Shown in pieces: positions 1-8,745 of a stretch of 46,744 nt of DNA. Positions within the stretch are counted from its first letter, which is position 1. Every line of letters starts with the position of its first letter. The notes under the pieces are model-generated. The model was not told the origin of the DNA and made no database searches. It saw only the letters and a program-made list of their open reading frames with translations. The position numbers and the translations under genes are program-made. Origin of the DNA: a bacterium (lineage in GTDB: Bacteria; Bdellovibrionota_B; Oligoflexia; Silvanigrellales; Silvanigrellaceae); the NCBI GenBank assembly GCA_009918675.1, contig RGDM01000022.1, positions 1 through 46,744 on the forward strand, in the 5' to 3' direction.

Positions 1-1269
1 CGTTCCAGTTTTATCAAGAACTAGAGTTTGCACTGCCTGAAGGGCTTCGAGTGCAGATAAATCGCGGAATAAAAGCCCCAAACGCGCCGCACGTCCGGTG
101 GCAACCGCCACGGCAATGGGGGTTGCCAACCCCAACGCACATGGACAAGCTACAACGAGCACTGAAATGGCGGCATTTAATGAGCCCAACAAATCAGCTT
201 TTGCCAGGAAAAACCATCCCACAAATGTGAGCAGGCTCAGTAGAAGGACAATGGGTACAAAAACCGCCGAGGCTTTATCTGCCAGTCGTTGGATGGGAGC
301 CTTGCTGAGCCGCGTGCGCTCAACAAAAGCAACAATTTCGCCAAGCCGCGTTTGCGGCCCAATGCGATCGGCACGATACACAACAGCCTGTGAAAGATTC
401 AAAGAACCAGCGACAAGCGGATCGCCCTTGTGCTTAACAACCGGCAGGCTTTCACCTGTGACAAGGGCTTCGTCAGCTTCGGTGCTTCCTTCAAGCAAAG
501 TTCCATCGGCGGCGAATCGTTCACCCATGCGCGCCATGAGAAAGTCCCCCGGGCGAACAAAGCGAATATCAACAAGCTCAGTTTCTGTTGCATTCGCGTT
601 CAACACGCGCGCGGCGTATTGGGGTTGCAAGCGCAAGAGCGCGCCAAGCGATTCGGTGGCCCGCCAAGTCATACGTTGTTCAATATATTTTCCAAGCAAA
701 ACAAACGCGATAATTGCCGCCGATGATTCGAAATAAAAGTGCATCGAACCTTGCAGAATCTGAACAACAGACCAAAGAAAAGAGATCCCTGCTCCGAGCG
801 CAACCAAGGTATCCATGTTGGCGGATTTGTGTTTGAGCAGGGCAATGGCACTACTAAAGAATTTGCGTCCAGGCCCGAGCAATAGAACGGCCGTGAGAAG
901 AGCCTCAACCCAGCCTCCCCACGAGCGATCGGACCACATGTGGCTCATGCCAAGAACCACCACCGGCAATGCAAGCGCAAGAGCCCAAATAAGCCGAGTC
1001 CGGGCACGGGCCTGTTCTTTTTTCTCCTGCACTTCCAGGGAAAACGCACCCCTCAGAGGCTGTGCCTTGTAGCCAATAGATTCGACTTTTCCCTGAATTT
1101 CCAGGGAATTTAAGGAACTTTCAACAACGGCTGTATGATTCGCAAAATTGACCACAGCCCTGGCAACACCGGGCGTGTTCGACAAGCCCTTCTCAATGCG
1201 GTAAGCACAAGCCGAGCAACTCATGCCCTGAATGAAAAATTCCTGGATTGAGTCTTGTTTTTCATTCAT
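1..1269 (-). CDS. copA: Copper-type P1B heavy-metal ATPase, N-terminal 423 residues (cut by window edge)
   Basis: This is an inner-membrane cation pump that couples ATP hydrolysis to export of Cu(I) or a similar soft metal. Reading from ATG 1269 there is an N-terminal HMA metal-binding domain with the motif GMSCSACAYRIEK (about residues 16-28), then hydrophobic helices. The actuator-domain signature TGES precedes the intramembrane CPCALGLATP motif, and the frame ends at the window edge exactly in DKTGT, the phosphorylated-Asp motif. The nucleotide-binding half therefore lies outside the window. CPC plus CxxC in the HMA domain points to Cu+/Ag+ rather than Zn/Cd. It is divergent from the PAD gene over a 65-bp gap. 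The family call is firm; the exact metal is inferred. Confidence 0.93.
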   Translation of the reverse strand, partial: MNEKQDSIQEFFIQGMSCSACAYRIEKGLSNTPGVARAVVNFANHTAVVESSLNSLEIQGKVESIGYKAQPLRGAFSLEVQEKKEQARARTRLIWALALALPVVVLGMSHMWSDRSWGGWVEALLTAVLLLGPGRKFFSSAIALLKHKSANMDTLVALGAGISFLWSVVQILQGSMHFYFESSAAIIAFVLLGKYIEQRMTWRATESLGALLRLQPQYAARVLNANATETELVDIRFVRPGDFLMARMGERFAADGTLLEGSTEADEALVTGESLPVVKHKGDPLVAGSLNLSQAVVYRADRIGPQTRLGEIVAFVERTRLSKAPIQRLADKASAVFVPIVLLLSLLTFVGWFFLAKADLLGSLNAAISVLVVACPCALGLATPIAVAVATGRAARLGLLFRDLSALEALQAVQTLVLDKTGT

Positions 1270-1334
1270 GCAATTCACTCGGTTCTGGTTGTAGTGATCG
1301 AAACCGAATCGATGTCTAGCATAGGACCATCTAA

Positions 1335-2921
1335 ATGAAGAGACTTTCCAAGATTGTTTTTTCACTCGGATTGCTCTTGATTTCCTGCTCTGAGAAACGT
1401 CAATCATCTCCTTTCAGCCGCGCAAATCGCGGCGAAAACGGCGAAAATAGGCTAATTTTAGTCGATTCAAACCGCGACACACGCCTGAATGAATTGGACA
1501 CTGTTGCGGACGACTGGTCGTGGCAGGGAAGCGGTGCCTTGGTTTTACCCAATCTCGACGATGACAACCGCGACGGCATCATTGACTGCAAAGACGACGA
1601 AGTGAATGGGGCAAATGATGAACGAGATCTCGCTCGCGTGGAGATCGCCCTTCCAGCAACAACTGCGCAAAATCCAGAAACACTTTCAGTTCATTTGGCC
1701 GCGACCAATGCCTCTGCGGATATTCACTGGTTTTTAAAAACAAATACTGGATGGAAAAAAATACCAAACGACTTAAGTTTGCGCGACGTTGATTTATCTA
1801 ACAAGAAATCTATTTCTCTTGGAATCGAGTCATGCCAATTCGCCACACGCGAATGGGATGGCTTTATGAGTGTCAGAGTTGAATCAGAGTCTGGTGCGAT
1901 TTTGGATTCAGCGCGCTTGCGAGTCTCGCCGTTTTTGATGTTACCCAATACCCAACACATGGAAACTTTATATGTCTCGCGCGACAGCAGTGGAACATAC
2001 GGAAACCGGCGTATGCTAATTGAATTGCCGCTGCCAGTTCTTCTCAGTCAGGTTGCACTGAAAGTGTACGAAACAGACGCATGGCAAGAAATGTGGATGC
2101 AGGACACGATGGAGATAGGCTACGCAGAGGCTCCTGGAACTCGGATGCATGTTGTTCTGAATGCTCCACGCGGACAAGACCGCTTCGGACTTACGCGCCT
2201 GGCTCCTGATGTTGGTTACCTTGAAGTTGCTCAACCACGCGCACAAGCCAACCCAAGCGATGGATGGCTTGATTGGTTTGGTAATTTAGAGGTCAGCCCC
2301 GCCACCGAAAAATTCCCGTGGGGACGCATCTACTACGGCAAAAATCCAGACACTGAAAACACCCTGCATCCAGACATCGTTGCGTTTCTTGAAGCGCAAG
2401 AGCTGCAAAAACCTGTGTCGCTTGATACGGGCTGGCTGTACATCAAGCACGTCGATGAAATGCTCACCTTCTGGCCAAAAGGCCGTTCGAGCTTTGTCGC
2501 CGTGTTGCCAAGCCCACGCAAGGCAGCTCAACTGCTGAACGACGATCTCGACTCCTTCAACGCAACTATCCAAGAACGCATCGACGCGGTGTTAAGTGGC
2601 AGTTCTGGGCTGGCAGAAACTTTTGGTTTCTCACCTGAACAAATCATGACGGTGCCATTGCTGTATTCAGAGGGCGACTACGGCGCCATCAGCCGCTGGT
2701 CGAATCCGGTCAATTCTGTTGCTGTCAACCGAGTACTTTTGTTTGGCAGAACTGATCTCCCGAAGCCCGTGATCAGCGAAATTTCGAAAACCGTTTTTTC
2801 GCTTGGTTTGCTGCCAACGCCCGTGGAAGACAGCGCTTATCAAAACAGACTTGGCAACGTGCATTGTGGCTCAAATTCTCAACGTTCTATGCCTACAAGG
2901 CCTTTTTGGACCCAACCTTAA
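1335..2921 (+). CDS. Lipoprotein peptidyl-arginine deiminase (PAD_M + PAD_C domains)
   Basis: It is predicted to hydrolyse protein arginine side chains to citrulline and ammonia, Ca-dependently by family analogy, in the periplasm or on the cell surface. Residues 1-18 are a lipoprotein signal peptide with lipobox LISC (Cys18). Residues about 40-205 resemble the PAD middle domain: WSWQGSGALVLPN followed by the acidic stretch DCKDDEVNGANDERD, which aligns with the Ca-binding segment of vertebrate PADs, then LMLPNTQ. Residues 205-528 are the catalytic PAD_C domain, with WMQDTMEIGY (Asp257), GNLEVSP, KHVDEMLTF (His372, Asp374) and NVHCGSN (Cys511), matching human PAD4 Asp350, His471, Asp473 and Cys645. 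The vertebrate PAD_N cupredoxin domain is absent. Start is ATG with AGGA 8 nt upstream. This is not the short Porphyromonas-type PPAD. The family call is very secure; the substrate is unknown. Confidence 0.93.
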   Translation: MKRLSKIVFSLGLLLISCSEKRQSSPFSRANRGENGENRLILVDSNRDTRLNELDTVADDWSWQGSGALVLPNLDDDNRDGIIDCKDDEVNGANDERDLARVEIALPATTAQNPETLSVHLAATNASADIHWFLKTNTGWKKIPNDLSLRDVDLSNKKSISLGIESCQFATREWDGFMSVRVESESGAILDSARLRVSPFLMLPNTQHMETLYVSRDSSGTYGNRRMLIELPLPVLLSQVALKVYETDAWQEMWMQDTMEIGYAEAPGTRMHVVLNAPRGQDRFGLTRLAPDVGYLEVAQPRAQANPSDGWLDWFGNLEVSPATEKFPWGRIYYGKNPDTENTLHPDIVAFLEAQELQKPVSLDTGWLYIKHVDEMLTFWPKGRSSFVAVLPSPRKAAQLLNDDLDSFNATIQERIDAVLSGSSGLAETFGFSPEQIMTVPLLYSEGDYGAISRWSNPVNSVAVNRVLLFGRTDLPKPVISEISKTVFSLGLLPTPVEDSAYQNRLGNVHCGSNSQRSMPTRPFWTQP

Positions 2922-3056
2922 TCAATCCGCCCTTCAGAACGTCAGATTTAATCTAAATTTTTCAGTAATTTAGCCAAAAGACATCAAACTTCTTTGAAAA
3001 AGGCCGATACCCACATTTGGAGCGGTTTGGTTTTGCCCCAAGGAGGAGTTGCTTCG

Positions 3057-4220
3057 GTGCTGTGGAGTTTAGTTAAACACCCCAAGTCTCAAAGCGGTTT
3101 TTCACTCGCGGAGGTCGTGGTTGGCCTGGCGGTGATTGTGACTGTGTTTGCTGCTTCGTTCAAACTTCTCGCACAGCTCCGCAAATCGAGTAAATCCGAA
3201 TCGACCTCAGGACCACAGATGTACTTCGAGAGCTTTGCTGTGACTCGCCTCAAACAGTACTTCTCAAAACTAATGCAGTGGTCGATGCACGTGAACTCCG
3301 ATAAATCCACCAACCTTTCGAGCTACTGCAGCGATGTGAGCAGTTTTGCTTTTGCGGCTTTGAAACCCTCGTTGGGAAGTGATTTAGCAAATTGGACCCT
3401 CGGCACCGACTTCAAACTCGCGCTGCAGACTTTCCCCTCAGGTTCATCAAAAGCCGAGCAAATTGAAAGAATCAGAAATTACATTTCAAAAAAAAAGATT
3501 GGCGATTCAAGTGCGGTTGATTCAAGCGTGCCTTGGGGTGCATTGATTCCAGTGAGCAACGTTGCGGATGTTCCCTCAACCCAAGAACCCGCTCAAGTGT
3601 CATTCGATTGGTGCAATCAAAGCGCAACCTCTCCAAAAGGCAACACCCTGGGAAAAACCATGTGCGACGCATTTGACAAATGTGTGCAGCGTGCCGGTTC
3701 CTCGTGGACTCCTTCCGTTCAGCCGAGAGTCAATGGTTACTCAAACCCCCAGACCGACCTGAGGAATGTCGATTCTTTCACCATGTGCTTTGTGTTCAAG
3801 GGAAATTTATTTAGCTCAACAGATACTTCATCCACGAGCTTAACAGGGGTCAAAAACATCGACCAACCTGTTGTTGCTGGCCTCGTTATTGCAAAAGCAA
3901 GCTTTATGGATGCAGAAACCTCAGAAAAAATTAAATGCAATCCAACCACAAATGAAAAGAATGGTCGTTACGTGATGAATCGAGTCACCCGCGTGAGTGC
4001 AGAGATTTACACTGCCACGAACGTGGATAAAGCAGCAAGTGCGCAGCAATATTTCAAATCAGTGCGTGAATTTTCAAGCGAAAAATTTGGGGTCAAAGTT
4101 GCAAACTGCAATGATCCTTCGCGGGGTGGCAGGTTGGTTCAAGGTGGCACTGAAGGATGCCTGCAAGACCCCACGTGGATTTATTCATGTAGTTCTTCTT
4201 GTGAATTAAGGTTTAATTGA
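3057..4220 (+). CDS. Type IV pilin-like minor pilin, first gene of operon
   Basis: This 387-residue protein has a prepilin peptidase site near its N-terminus: SGFSLAEVVVGL, with cleavage after Gly and Glu at mature position +5, followed by one hydrophobic helix. A long, Ser/Thr-rich globular part with paired cysteines follows (for example CNQS, MCDAFDKC, CLQDPTWIYSCSSSC). I chose GTG 3057 because AGGAGG at 3041-3046 precedes it and the leader is then short, as usual for prepilins; a TTG at 2994 is in frame but has no such site. It overlaps no neighbour and is followed 23 nt later by the next pilin-like gene. It is probably a minor pilin or tip component of a type IV pilus or a type II secretion pseudopilus. 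The pilin fold is firm; the role is inferred. Confidence 0.85.
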   Translation: MLWSLVKHPKSQSGFSLAEVVVGLAVIVTVFAASFKLLAQLRKSSKSESTSGPQMYFESFAVTRLKQYFSKLMQWSMHVNSDKSTNLSSYCSDVSSFAFAALKPSLGSDLANWTLGTDFKLALQTFPSGSSKAEQIERIRNYISKKKIGDSSAVDSSVPWGALIPVSNVADVPSTQEPAQVSFDWCNQSATSPKGNTLGKTMCDAFDKCVQRAGSSWTPSVQPRVNGYSNPQTDLRNVDSFTMCFVFKGNLFSSTDTSSTSLTGVKNIDQPVVAGLVIAKASFMDAETSEKIKCNPTTNEKNGRYVMNRVTRVSAEIYTATNVDKAASAQQYFKSVREFSSEKFGVKVANCNDPSRGGRLVQGGTEGCLQDPTWIYSCSSSCELRFN

Positions 4221-4243
4221 GTCGTGAGCAAAGGAGTCTATTC

Positions 4244-6586
4244 ATGTTGAAATCACTATTCTCAAAGCCGAACTCAGAAAGTGGCTCGACGATCACGACC
4301 AGCCTTGTGTTGATCTCAGGAGTGGCACTGGCTTCAACCGCCATGGTTGTCATGAACAAAAATCTCCGTTCTGCCCGAATTGCAAACGACCAATCGGCAA
4401 TGGACAGACGCGCAAACGAATCGGCCATTCAGGCTGTCTCGCAATTGGTTTCAACCGGCCAATTGCAATTCAACAAAGCATGTGGTCGGCTTGAGCCCAA
4501 TGAAAAAGATTCGCTCAGGTATGAATTTAAAGCAGGTTGCGGCGACATAGTCACCAAGGTGGGAGCAATCAATTGTGCATCAGCTGGAGCAAATTCGCTC
4601 TGGGTGTTTAATTTAGCCACCGTCGATAAATGTGCGGCAGCCGATAAAAAATGTGCGGCAGTGAGTGTTTGTGTGCCTGTGTCTGTGAAGAAAGACGGCA
4701 AAACGGTGACCGAAAACAAAGAAATTGCCGTTTCTTTTATGTCGTACCAAGCTCAGACAGACAGTCGAAACTATGCACATGTGCGCGCGCAGCGTAAAAC
4801 TGAAGATGGCAAAAAATTTGCTCAGCTCGATGCTCAGTTGTCGATGGGCCTTGCAAGCGGAAACGAAGGTCTCCTTGGAAAAAATGGTGCAGCAGACGTC
4901 TGCTTTTACATGCGGCCCAAGACATTCGTTGCACGCGGCGGCACAAACCTAGGCTTTGCTGCCCGCGCCCTCGATGCCACTGGCAAGCAAAATGCCGGTA
5001 AATATTCTCTGCTCGAACTTGAGCCGCGTCCGGATGGTCCCAACGAAGACGAATTTGGACAAAACATTCCGCTCCCACCACCCCAAGAGATTGCTGGCAA
5101 TTACGCGGTTGTCAGCGAGTATCGTAACAAGATCATCAGCGAGAATATTGTCGGTAAGAATCAGCGCGCACGTCCTCCGCAAGGTGCCTTTTTCGATTCG
5201 GAAGGCATGCGCAGCTCGTATCCCTACCCACGTTCGACGATTCTTGGAGAAGTCAATTATGCACAGCACCTTGGAAATGCGTTTGTTGGGGTAACCCCGG
5301 GGTTCAATAAAGATGGCACTCCAAAAGATTCCAGCTACGTTGGTCCGCGATTCGAATACTTTCTCTCTGACACCAACGGCCACGACTTTGGTAGAACTCC
5401 CTACAGCCAGAAATTCGATGGTTCAAAAATGGCGAATTACAAAGCCGGATGCGGGAGCTCAGCGGGAACCCCAGGAGCAGATTTCTGTGCCCGTGTGGCT
5501 ATTCCTGTGGCCAGTTACACAGCATCTTTGCGCACGAAATGTGCGCTGGAAACTCGAAAAGTTCCCTCAGCTGCTCCCGCAAGCGACGGTGGCAAAAAAA
5601 CCATTCTCTTTTCTGACATCGCCGTCCAGGTTGCGTGTAATCCAGCATGGGCCAAAGTCGTTCAAGACCAACTCGATAAAGAATCAGCACTGCTCATGGA
5701 CATGCCAGCCACCGATCAACTTGAAAATGAAACATCGGCATCGATGGCCATGTCGGCAATTGAAGTGAGTGATGATTTTATTGCCGGTGCAGGCAAGTGG
5801 AGTTCTCATCCGCTGCGCGCTGCGTTTAACAGCTTCAAGGCGGGTATTACAACGCGCTTTGAAGGGGATCAAGACTCCTATGTCGACGACCCATGCACTG
5901 ATGACAAAGGAAAACCCAGCACATGCCGAAGGCTTGTTAAAGGCGAAGAGAGGAGCTTCACAGCTTACTCCGTGCAGTCGCTCGACCGCCCCGAACAGCT
6001 GTCCGGCTACCAAGCAAGCAGTTGCGCGTACTTCAAATACTATCGCCCAGATGATCCAAGCACCTGCCAAATTGCTTACACAACCTCTGTCGAAGCAGGT
6101 TATGTTTGCAGAAATCATGATGGCTGCTTCGATATCACAACTTCAGTGAAAATGGCCGACGGTTCGCTGCGTCGGGTGGATGCGCTGAAACTTGGCGAGC
6201 TCGTGCACAACCCCATCACCAAGACACCTGCACGCATTGCCAAACTCACGATTGGCCCAGAGAACAAGCCACTCATCCACGTCACCATTGGCAATGCGAA
6301 GGTCAAAGTCACCGACTCACATCCCTTCATGAGCAAACGTGGCTGGGTCGTAGCAAAAGACCTGAAATTGAATGACCAGGTTCTTTCTGCCGATGGCTCC
6401 TATAAACGAGTCGGCCTGATCGAAATCGGCGAAAGCGGACGCATGGTTGCAAATCTTGCGTTGGAAGGTCCGGCAGATCAGTCCGACCTCCACTACGTGC
6501 TTGCAGATGGAGTGGTCACGGGCGATTTGGTCATTCAAAACATGTTGATGAAGAGTGCAAAGAATGCGGCTCAACCTGCGAAATGA
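4244..6586 (+). CDS. Large pilin-operon surface protein with C-terminal Hint (hedgehog/intein) domain
   Basis: This 780-residue protein has one N-terminal membrane segment (about 12-36, including LVLISGVALASTAM) after a short polar leader, a layout like PilX-type minor pilins although the canonical GFxxxE site is missing. A very large Cys-containing ectodomain follows. Residues about 628-765 form a Hint domain: block A begins at Cys628 (GCFDITTSVKMADG), block B is VTDSHPF (His693), then WVVAKDLKLNDQVL and the ending HYVLADGVVTGDLV. The usual terminal His-Asn/Cys-Ser of a splicing intein is absent, so a hedgehog-like thioester or cleavage reaction is more likely than protein splicing. Start is ATG 4244 with AAGGAG 7 nt upstream, not the in-frame TTG at 4217. 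It sits between two prepilin-motif genes. The domain call is strong; autoprocessing is inference. Confidence 0.82.
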   Translation: MLKSLFSKPNSESGSTITTSLVLISGVALASTAMVVMNKNLRSARIANDQSAMDRRANESAIQAVSQLVSTGQLQFNKACGRLEPNEKDSLRYEFKAGCGDIVTKVGAINCASAGANSLWVFNLATVDKCAAADKKCAAVSVCVPVSVKKDGKTVTENKEIAVSFMSYQAQTDSRNYAHVRAQRKTEDGKKFAQLDAQLSMGLASGNEGLLGKNGAADVCFYMRPKTFVARGGTNLGFAARALDATGKQNAGKYSLLELEPRPDGPNEDEFGQNIPLPPPQEIAGNYAVVSEYRNKIISENIVGKNQRARPPQGAFFDSEGMRSSYPYPRSTILGEVNYAQHLGNAFVGVTPGFNKDGTPKDSSYVGPRFEYFLSDTNGHDFGRTPYSQKFDGSKMANYKAGCGSSAGTPGADFCARVAIPVASYTASLRTKCALETRKVPSAAPASDGGKKTILFSDIAVQVACNPAWAKVVQDQLDKESALLMDMPATDQLENETSASMAMSAIEVSDDFIAGAGKWSSHPLRAAFNSFKAGITTRFEGDQDSYVDDPCTDDKGKPSTCRRLVKGEERSFTAYSVQSLDRPEQLSGYQASSCAYFKYYRPDDPSTCQIAYTTSVEAGYVCRNHDGCFDITTSVKMADGSLRRVDALKLGELVHNPITKTPARIAKLTIGPENKPLIHVTIGNAKVKVTDSHPFMSKRGWVVAKDLKLNDQVLSADGSYKRVGLIEIGESGRMVANLALEGPADQSDLHYVLADGVVTGDLVIQNMLMKSAKNAAQPAK

Positions 6587-6599
6587 GGCCTGAACTGCA

Positions 6600-7484
6600 G
6601 TGAACAGCCAGGCGGGTCTGACGTTAGTTGAGCTCACCGTTGCAACGGCTCTTGGGGTGACGGCTTCAGGAGCCGGGGCCCTTTTGATGCGTGATTACAT
6701 GGCATCTGCAAAGACAGTCCGTGTCAATGCGCAGGCGAACATGGACATGATGACGTTTTTGAAAAATCTCGAGCGCAGTTTTCAAACCGTCACGACCCCA
6801 CTGCGCGCATGCCCCATGCAAAGAGTTGCCGGCAACATCAAAGACACAACCCCAAAGCTCAGTGACTTCGTTTGCAGCACTAACAACTACAGCGCACAAA
6901 AAACGGCTGCACTTGGCTTCGGCTTTGATAGCATCAGCAGTGGCCAAGCAAATGCCAAAATCGCTTGGGTCAATTCATGTATTCCGATTTCTGGAGGTTT
7001 ACCAACAGGCTTTCGTGGTACAAAAATGTCCAAACCGCCACATATTGGCGGTCTTGCTTGGGGCGGAGCACAAAAGACATGTCCTGATGAATGTCCCGCA
7101 AACTTTCGACCTGTGATTCGACTCATCACTAACAAAGGTGAAGTCGAGAGCCAGCGAGTGCCCGCAAAGAACACCGACGGCAATGACCAGCAGATCTGGG
7201 GTGCGCTGATGTGCGCAACCCGCTATCGCGATCTCAAAGGCATTCAGGGCCTCACCGGGCAGCTTAACGCAATCAACGCTGGGGCAAATATCGGCGACTA
7301 CGACTTCCGCGCCGACACAGTGAATGTTTCAGTTTTTATTGCCCGCGGTTTATTCGATGTCTTGCCTACGGCCGACCGCATGAAAAGCAATTATATTTGG
7401 ATGACCGGCGGCAAGGTTCTTGAGTTTATTGACGCCGAGCAAATGACGATTTTCAAATGCAATTCCAACACGGCAGGCTGCTAA
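6600..7484 (+). CDS. Minor pilin with prepilin cleavage motif (PilW-like)
   Basis: This 294-residue protein begins with a very short leader and a textbook prepilin site, QAGLTLVELTVATALGV. Cleavage follows Gly and Glu is at mature +5, followed by a single hydrophobic helix that would pack in a pilus core. The C-terminal part is a soluble domain with several cysteines (CPMQ, CSTNNY, KTCPDECP, CNSNTAGC), suggesting disulfides outside the cytoplasm. The start is GTG 6600, 13 nt after the stop of the Hint-domain gene, so the three genes from 3057 to 7484 form an operon. By layout it resembles PilV/PilX/PilW sets that prime assembly or cap the fibre. No secretin, ATPase or prepilin peptidase gene is in this window. 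Confidence 0.82.
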   Translation: MNSQAGLTLVELTVATALGVTASGAGALLMRDYMASAKTVRVNAQANMDMMTFLKNLERSFQTVTTPLRACPMQRVAGNIKDTTPKLSDFVCSTNNYSAQKTAALGFGFDSISSGQANAKIAWVNSCIPISGGLPTGFRGTKMSKPPHIGGLAWGGAQKTCPDECPANFRPVIRLITNKGEVESQRVPAKNTDGNDQQIWGALMCATRYRDLKGIQGLTGQLNAINAGANIGDYDFRADTVNVSVFIARGLFDVLPTADRMKSNYIWMTGGKVLEFIDAEQMTIFKCNSNTAGC

Positions 7485-7529
7485 ATTTCAAAAGCCGTCT
7501 TTCTTCACTGTGCTGCAATTTTCTCGTCG

Positions 7530-8684
7530 CTAATACCCGTGCTGAAAGATCTTCCACGGCCGATTGGGGTTCTGCTCGCTCAACAGACTCTCAAAGCGTG
7601 TTCGCGTCGATAGCAATTTGTTTTGCGCAAATGGACTCTCTGCCTGAAGAATATACGCTTGCATTTCATTCCTCAAAACAAATGCATTTTCTGTTCTATA
7701 AATCCTTTGAATAAACTTTCTAACGTAATCCAAATAGGGAATCTTGTCCGCGGCAACCCTTTCAACCGAAGCGCGAAACTCTTGATGATGAAAGTACAGC
7801 CCATGCAAAAATTCATGCGATGGAAGACCGGAAAACACGGCATAAGCATTGAACGTAAGCAATGCATCCCAATCTTTGCTTGCCAACCAAGGCCACAGCG
7901 CTTGTTCTTCTGCGAGCAATGAATCTTCGCTCTCGTTCTCGATACGTCGTGTTGCAGATTCGAAATCTGCGCGGCGAAGGTCCACACCCTGCCAAAAACG
8001 ATTGAGCGGATGAACCCCTTGTTCGCTTGTCTTCAAGACTCTAGCCCCTTGTTCAACAAGCGACACCACTCGCCCGAGCGCAATATTGATCCTCAAGTTT
8101 CCATCGCTCACGCAAATCAACGTGCGCGGCAGCTCGCTCGAATATCCACACAGCAGATCAGCAATCTTCTCGCTCGTATCCAGTGCAACCGATTGCAATG
8201 CCACATCGAGCCATTGTGTGAATGAAATATCGCCCTTAAGAAATTTGATCCGCGGCCAGCGCCCTGAAGCAAACCCCTCTGAAGCCTGAGGAGCAGGCAT
8301 ATCCAGCTCTTCGCTCGGTGCATTTCGCCATATGTTTGCTAAGCGTGCAGCACGTGCCACACGCAGCCGCTCGATTCGCCCACAGGCTTTGAAATCGCCT
8401 CCCAGACACGCCTTCTCAAACAGCGAAGTCACTTCCGAATCTGCAGTCGACCGCCAAAGCATTTGCATTGCGGCCGTTTCACCGCAGCCCGCTGGGGCAT
8501 CAGAACCTGAACTGCAATTCAACACGGCAGTGGCCAGAGCATGTTCTTGCTCCTCAACGAAAAGAGCAAAATCAAACAAAGGACTCTTACGCTTTTGAAA
8601 GTAATCCCTCCCCTGCCATCCCAAATAGGTAAGCAAAAAACCAACAAGTAGCCAAGAATGACGGGGAAAAATTTTAAAGTTCAC
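7530..8684 (-). CDS. Single-pass membrane-anchored protein, function not recognised
   Basis: This 384-residue protein has an N-terminal uncleaved-type membrane anchor (about residues 10-24, SWLLVGFLLTYLGW) and a long, mostly helical, soluble remainder. One stretch, FEKACLGGDFKACGRI, is reminiscent of a Sel1-type repeat unit, and four cysteines cluster nearby (CSSGSDAPAGCGE and the above), which suggests a periplasmic location. I recognise no catalytic motif. The start is GTG 8684 with TAAGGAA about 7 nt upstream. It ends 45 nt from the end of the pilin operon (convergent) and is divergent from the LOV histidine kinase; the 61-nt gap contains a 14-bp palindrome. Real gene: likely. Function: unknown. 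Confidence 0.7.
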   Translation of the reverse strand: MNFKIFPRHSWLLVGFLLTYLGWQGRDYFQKRKSPLFDFALFVEEQEHALATAVLNCSSGSDAPAGCGETAAMQMLWRSTADSEVTSLFEKACLGGDFKACGRIERLRVARAARLANIWRNAPSEELDMPAPQASEGFASGRWPRIKFLKGDISFTQWLDVALQSVALDTSEKIADLLCGYSSELPRTLICVSDGNLRINIALGRVVSLVEQGARVLKTSEQGVHPLNRFWQGVDLRRADFESATRRIENESEDSLLAEEQALWPWLASKDWDALLTFNAYAVFSGLPSHEFLHGLYFHHQEFRASVERVAADKIPYLDYVRKFIQRIYRTENAFVLRNEMQAYILQAESPFAQNKLLSTRTRFESLLSEQNPNRPWKIFQHGY

Positions 8685-8697
8685 TGCGAAATATTCC

Positions 8698-8711
8698 TTA
8701 CCAATTGGTAA
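8698..8711. promoter_or_regulatory. Perfect 14-bp palindrome TTACCAATTGGTAA between divergent genes
   Basis: The sequence is its own reverse complement over 14 bp and lies in the only intergenic space (8685-8745) shared by the membrane-anchored protein and the LOV histidine kinase. A two-fold symmetric site here is the usual form of an operator for a dimeric regulator. Which protein binds is unknown. Confidence 0.4.
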
Positions 8712-8745
8712 ATTTCTTCGCTATTGTAGCATCAGTGTCGCCGAT

